A stretch of DNA of 64,000 nt from JBIICI01 sp044238935 (GTDB taxonomy: Bacteria > Pseudomonadota > Alphaproteobacteria > Micavibrionales > Micavibrionaceae). Below the pieces are notes generated by a model. That model did no database searches. It was not told the DNA's origin and saw only the letters and a list, made by a program, of their open reading frames with translations. The translations under genes and the position numbers were made by a program. Numbering within the stretch: the first letter of the stretch is position 1; the number at the start of each line of letters is the position of its first letter. Location: assembly GCA_044238935.1 (NCBI GenBank), contig JBIICI010000004.1, positions 1 through 64,000 on the forward strand, read 5' to 3'. Below, piece by piece: positions 61,471 through 64,000 of this stretch.

Positions 61471-61499
61471 AAAAGCCCCATCACTGGGGCTTTTTCTTT
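61471..61499. terminator. Intrinsic terminator
   Basis: AAAAGCCCCA and TGGGGCTTTT form a 10-bp stem with the tetraloop TCAC, followed by a T-rich tail, 24 bp after the unknown gene's stop. It can also act on transcripts of the convergent ATPase gene. Confidence 0.88.
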
Positions 61500-61543
61500 T
61501 CCTGACCTGCTCCTCAATGGATTTCCTAGGGATCGTTTGTTGG

Positions 61544-62815
61544 TTATCTGCCCCACAAAGCACTGATGGGAACCGCCCATAAATGCGTTCCAAATGATAA
61601 AACATGTTCGCCTGTATAAAATACAATGCCGATAAATTTTCTGTTTTTTGCTATATGTTCAGAAAACCATATCAAATGCTTAAAATCTTTTTTATCAACC
61701 AATGATCCTGCTTTCACCTCAATCCCTAAAATAGCTTGGTCGGTAGTGCGTTCAATAATAAAATCAACCTCGCGTTTTTCACTATCGCGGTAATGCGTGA
61801 TTTTATACTGCTCTTTATAGACATCGATATGTGCTGCCAATTGATTAAAAACAAATGTTTCTAATAACTTACCATTCTTATCCCCATCCAGCGCCACCGC
61901 ATCAAGATGCCAATTCAAGATAGATGCCATCAAGCCGGTGTCGGTCATAAAGAGTTTGTCTTTTTTGCCCACACGGTCATAATCGGTATCATGCCAAGGT
62001 CGAACACGTTCGATGACATAAAGTGTTTCTAGGGCATTGATATAAGTTTCAAGCGTAGGACGAGTCAAAGACAAATGACTGCCGATGGATTGCAGCTCCA
62101 TGAATTTTGATGACCATGCTGCCAAAATTTCAATCAATTTTTCCATGGCATCTTTACGGCGAATATTTGTAATATCTTTTAGATCGCGATCCAGTAATGC
62201 ATTTATATAATCTTTGTACCATGATTGATACCGGTGCGTATTATCAAAATATCGTCTTGGTTCAGGAAAGCCACCTCTAAAGGCTTGGGTTAAATAGTCT
62301 TTCTTATTCCAGTAAGTATCTCCGTTCAAAGAATGCCCCAGCTTATGAACAAAAAATTCTTCATCAAAGGCATCTTGCAGAAACCATGACCTATCCATCC
62401 ATATTTCGCCCATCGATAACGGACGCAAGCGCACTTTTGTGATCCGCCCTGCCAAAGACTCCATAACATTGGGTAAGGATTGAATATTGGCTGATCCTGT
62501 TAATAAAAATCGCCCTAAGCCTTGATTTTCATCAACATTTTTCTTAATGGCTTGCAAAAGCATAGGGGCGCGTTGAATTTCATCAATAATCATCAATCCA
62601 TCACCATGATCAACAAAGCCATGCGGATCAGACAGGGCAGCATTCATCAAGGTTGTATCATCCAACGTGCGATAAATCGTATTTTCATCCGAAAGACCTT
62701 TAACCAAGGTTGTTTTACCGCATTGACGCGATCCTTCTAAAATCACGACACGCCGTTGACTCAAAGCATATCGCAATGTTTCTGATTGCCAACGAGGATA
62801 AGAAGGAAAATTCAT
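61544..62815 (-). CDS. AAA_14/DUF4143 family ATPase
   Basis: A 423-residue STAND-like or archaeal-type P-loop ATPase. Walker A is 'VVILEGSRQCGKTTLVKGL', Walker B 'GLMIIDEIQRAPMLLQAIK', and 'RFLLTGSANIQSLP' follows. After a helical middle part, the DUF4143 region has 'SIGSHLSLTRPTLETYINALETLYVIERV', 'KLFMTDTGLMASIL', and 'HYRDSEKREVDFIIE' with 'ILGIEVKAGS', a D...ExK arrangement like restriction-endonuclease folds. This is a widely scattered family, often in accessory regions, of unknown function. Its promoter region holds four 23-bp direct repeats. Confidence 0.9.
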   Translation of the reverse strand: MNFPSYPRWQSETLRYALSQRRVVILEGSRQCGKTTLVKGLSDENTIYRTLDDTTLMNAALSDPHGFVDHGDGLMIIDEIQRAPMLLQAIKKNVDENQGLGRFLLTGSANIQSLPNVMESLAGRITKVRLRPLSMGEIWMDRSWFLQDAFDEEFFVHKLGHSLNGDTYWNKKDYLTQAFRGGFPEPRRYFDNTHRYQSWYKDYINALLDRDLKDITNIRRKDAMEKLIEILAAWSSKFMELQSIGSHLSLTRPTLETYINALETLYVIERVRPWHDTDYDRVGKKDKLFMTDTGLMASILNWHLDAVALDGDKNGKLLETFVFNQLAAHIDVYKEQYKITHYRDSEKREVDFIIERTTDQAILGIEVKAGSLVDKKDFKHLIWFSEHIAKNRKFIGIVFYTGEHVLSFGTHLWAVPISALWGR

Positions 62816-62825
62816 ATCTATAATT

Positions 62826-62917
62826 TCCGTTATTTTATAAATTCAATATCCGTTAAATTATAAATATAAAGTCCGCTAAAGTCAAAATAGAAATTCCGTT
62901 AAATGATAAACATCCTA
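62826..62917. repeat. Four tandem 23-bp direct repeats (iteron-like)
   Basis: Units start with TCCG at 62826, 62849, 62872 and 62895, exactly 23 bp apart. Their common start is close to TCCGTTAAATTATAAA; the third is most divergent (TCCGCTAAAGTCAAAA). They begin 10 bp upstream of the ATPase start codon (minus strand), so the ATPase transcript is probably initiated in or beyond them. The period of about two helical turns would put all copies on one face of the DNA. They are an evident binding array for a regulator or for the ATPase itself. Confidence 0.75.
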
Positions 62918-62968
62918 TTATTTTTCAGGACAACACAGGAGCACGCCTATAAAAAAGGTTCTGATAAT

Positions 62969-63175
62969 ATGAACATGCATGGTTATAAATCATCTGAAGA
63001 TTTTCCAGAGGTATTGAAAACTATTCTTGCAGATGGCAATATTTTCTCAAGAGAAAAATTAGAAGTGATAACCATGGATGGATCAGGACAAGTTCATGAT
63101 GATGTTGCACACATTGTACAAAATCTACCTGCATGGCATGGACATACTCGTGCAGGAAATATAATAAGATTTTAG
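62969..63175 (+). CDS. Small protein of unknown function (68 aa)
   Basis: A short frame starting 'MNMHGYKSSEDFPEVLKTIL' after an AAAGG ribosome site. The acidic middle 'SREKLEVITMDGSGQVHDDVAHIVQNL' and the C-terminal 'PAWHGHTRAGNIIRF' show no known motif and no membrane segment. An upstream in-frame ATG at 62903 overlaps the repeat array and is less likely. It is divergent from the ATPase gene and precedes the NUDIX gene by 33 bp, so the two may share a transcript. Confidence 0.5.
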   Translation: MNMHGYKSSEDFPEVLKTILADGNIFSREKLEVITMDGSGQVHDDVAHIVQNLPAWHGHTRAGNIIRF

Positions 63176-63208
63176 AAAACATCTATTGTATAAATATAAA
63201 GAGAAAAA

Positions 63209-63694
63209 ATGATGACTAAAAACCTACACACCAGAAATATTGTTCGTTTAATGATTACCTCCGGTGATTATCTTTTGGTCGCTAAATATGATCAGGGCGA
63301 TGAGGCTATCTATTTTCTTCCTGGTGGAGGAATAGAGTATAATGAAAGTGTCATTGCAGCTGCTCAAAGAGAATTAGCAGAAGAAATAGGGATAACAAAA
63401 GAGCGGATAGAATATATTAAACCTGTCGCAATCTATGAACATTCTTGGGATGATAAAGGTCAGCCTATCCACGAAATTTCTATTATCTGCAAGTGTGGAG
63501 TTGATGGTTTATCATCTGATAAAGAAGTTCTTTCAAAAGAGTCGCATTTGAAATTTATCTGGAAGAGTGTTGTTAGTATTTCTACGATTAACTTCTTACC
63601 AGAAGATTTTAGAATCCATATTCCCAAATGGATAAAGGAAGATTTTCAACAGACATCATTCTTCGCTTCTGGAATGGATAAACTGGAAATTTAG
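63209..63694 (+). CDS. NUDIX hydrolase
   Basis: Hydrolyses a nucleoside diphosphate linked to another group. The NUDIX box is complete: 'GGGIEYNESVIAAAQRELAEEIGI', with the REUxEExGU core as RELAEEIGI. The rest of the fold ('RNIVRLMITSGDYLLVAKYD', 'PVAIYEHSWDD') fits. Length 161. The substrate is unknown; MutT-like GTP cleansing, Ap4A or sugar-nucleotide use cannot be separated. It is the last gene before an insertion-sequence-like end. Confidence 0.9.
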   Translation: MMTKNLHTRNIVRLMITSGDYLLVAKYDQGDEAIYFLPGGGIEYNESVIAAAQRELAEEIGITKERIEYIKPVAIYEHSWDDKGQPIHEISIICKCGVDGLSSDKEVLSKESHLKFIWKSVVSISTINFLPEDFRIHIPKWIKEDFQQTSFFASGMDKLEI

Positions 63695-63839
63695 AGCAAT
63701 GAATGTAGCACTTGTGATTGATGATACAATAGGGGTCTTGTGCCACAATATTTCCATCTAAATGGCTTTACGATGAAATACATTTCCCGATTGTTGTTTC
63801 TCTTTTTAAAGAGAAGAAACTCGACATAATATATACTTG

Positions 63840-64000
63840 TAAGAGCCTGTTCATAATCTCGCTAGACCGTAGCGGAGCGTACTTGTGGGTACGTGAGCAA
63901 CGGAGCGCAGCAAATCTGCGTTTGCAGTAAGGTATAGCCCAACCCAATAAAAATGATTATATCATTCGGTCTATTTACCCTTTATTTCCCTGCCTTATGA
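63840..64000. mobile_element. Probable insertion-sequence end, cut by window edge
   Basis: From AGAGCCTGTTCATAATC on, the base composition changes to GC-rich and the sequence carries several short inverted repeats, such as GTAC...GTAC near 63879-63892 and CGCAG...CTGCG near 63906-63920. IS ends of transposable elements often look like this. The 145 bp between the NUDIX stop and this point show nothing recognisable. No transposase is visible because the window ends. An almost identical AGAGCCTGTTTATAA string at 21147 overlaps the dapB stop and is probably chance. Confidence 0.4.

Noticed and set aside
62826..62917. Possible CRISPR array, because of regularly spaced repeats.
   Set aside because: The units are contiguous 23-bp tandem repeats without spacers, they are degenerate, and no cas genes are nearby.

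Overview
The window reads as the chromosome of an alphaproteobacterium with low GC (about 40 percent by eye). Several gene orders point there: dnaK-dnaJ-dapB, rsmD next to an rluB-type pseudouridine synthase and tadA, mltA and tim44 divergent from fxsA-secB, rpoN with a long-form hpf, and the run mltB-rlpA-dacA-tmk-holB-metG-tatD-MBL hydrolase. The alphaproteobacterial type of SerC agrees. Genes for lysine, serine, proline, tryptophan and vitamin B6 synthesis argue against a strongly reduced obligate parasite. The genus cannot be named from the sequence alone.

Layout. 0-9.6 kb: envelope polysaccharide genes (a multi-SLBB export protein cut by the left edge, three glycosyltransferases, a Wzz-like protein, a polymerase/ligase-like membrane protein, a secreted low-complexity protein). 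They are interrupted by a LysR-controlled peroxiredoxin/AhpD-like redox pair. 9.7-20 kb: RNA modification genes (rsmD, rluB-type, tadA, mnmE), an acyl-CoA dehydrogenase, hpf and rpoN, and a peptidase S51/HAD pair flanked by repeats. 20-32 kb: prs, dapB, dnaJ, dnaK, msrB, serC with an ATP-grasp partner, mltA/tim44, fxsA-secB. 31.8-35.8 kb: trpF and trpB, separated by pdxS, pdxT and a cytochrome b561 gene. 35.8-37.6 kb: a RloA/RloB-type (AbiL-like) defence pair where trpA might be expected. 37.7-48 kb: PEP carboxylase, a two-component system, a FAD oxidoreductase, rpsD, lpxB, parC. 48-59.9 kb: a DMT transporter, a PP2C-like phosphatase, then the run from the MBL hydrolase to mltB, and proB. 59.9-64 kb: tRNA-Ser(UGA) followed by accessory genes (an unknown exported or membrane-anchored protein, an AAA_14/DUF4143 ATPase with a 23-bp repeat array in its promoter, a small unknown protein, a NUDIX hydrolase) and what looks like an insertion-sequence end at the right edge.

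The least explained signals are non-coding or lie at junctions. They are: four 23-bp direct repeats upstream of the AAA_14 ATPase; two copies of a palindromic MITE-like element built from CACTAAG units; a 22-bp direct repeat plus an inverted partial copy bracketing the S51/HAD pair; a near-perfect Fur box controlling a small cysteine-rich unknown protein; and the RloAB pair beside a split trp locus. No CRISPR array, rRNA or complete transposase was seen. All family assignments come from reading motifs, with no database search.
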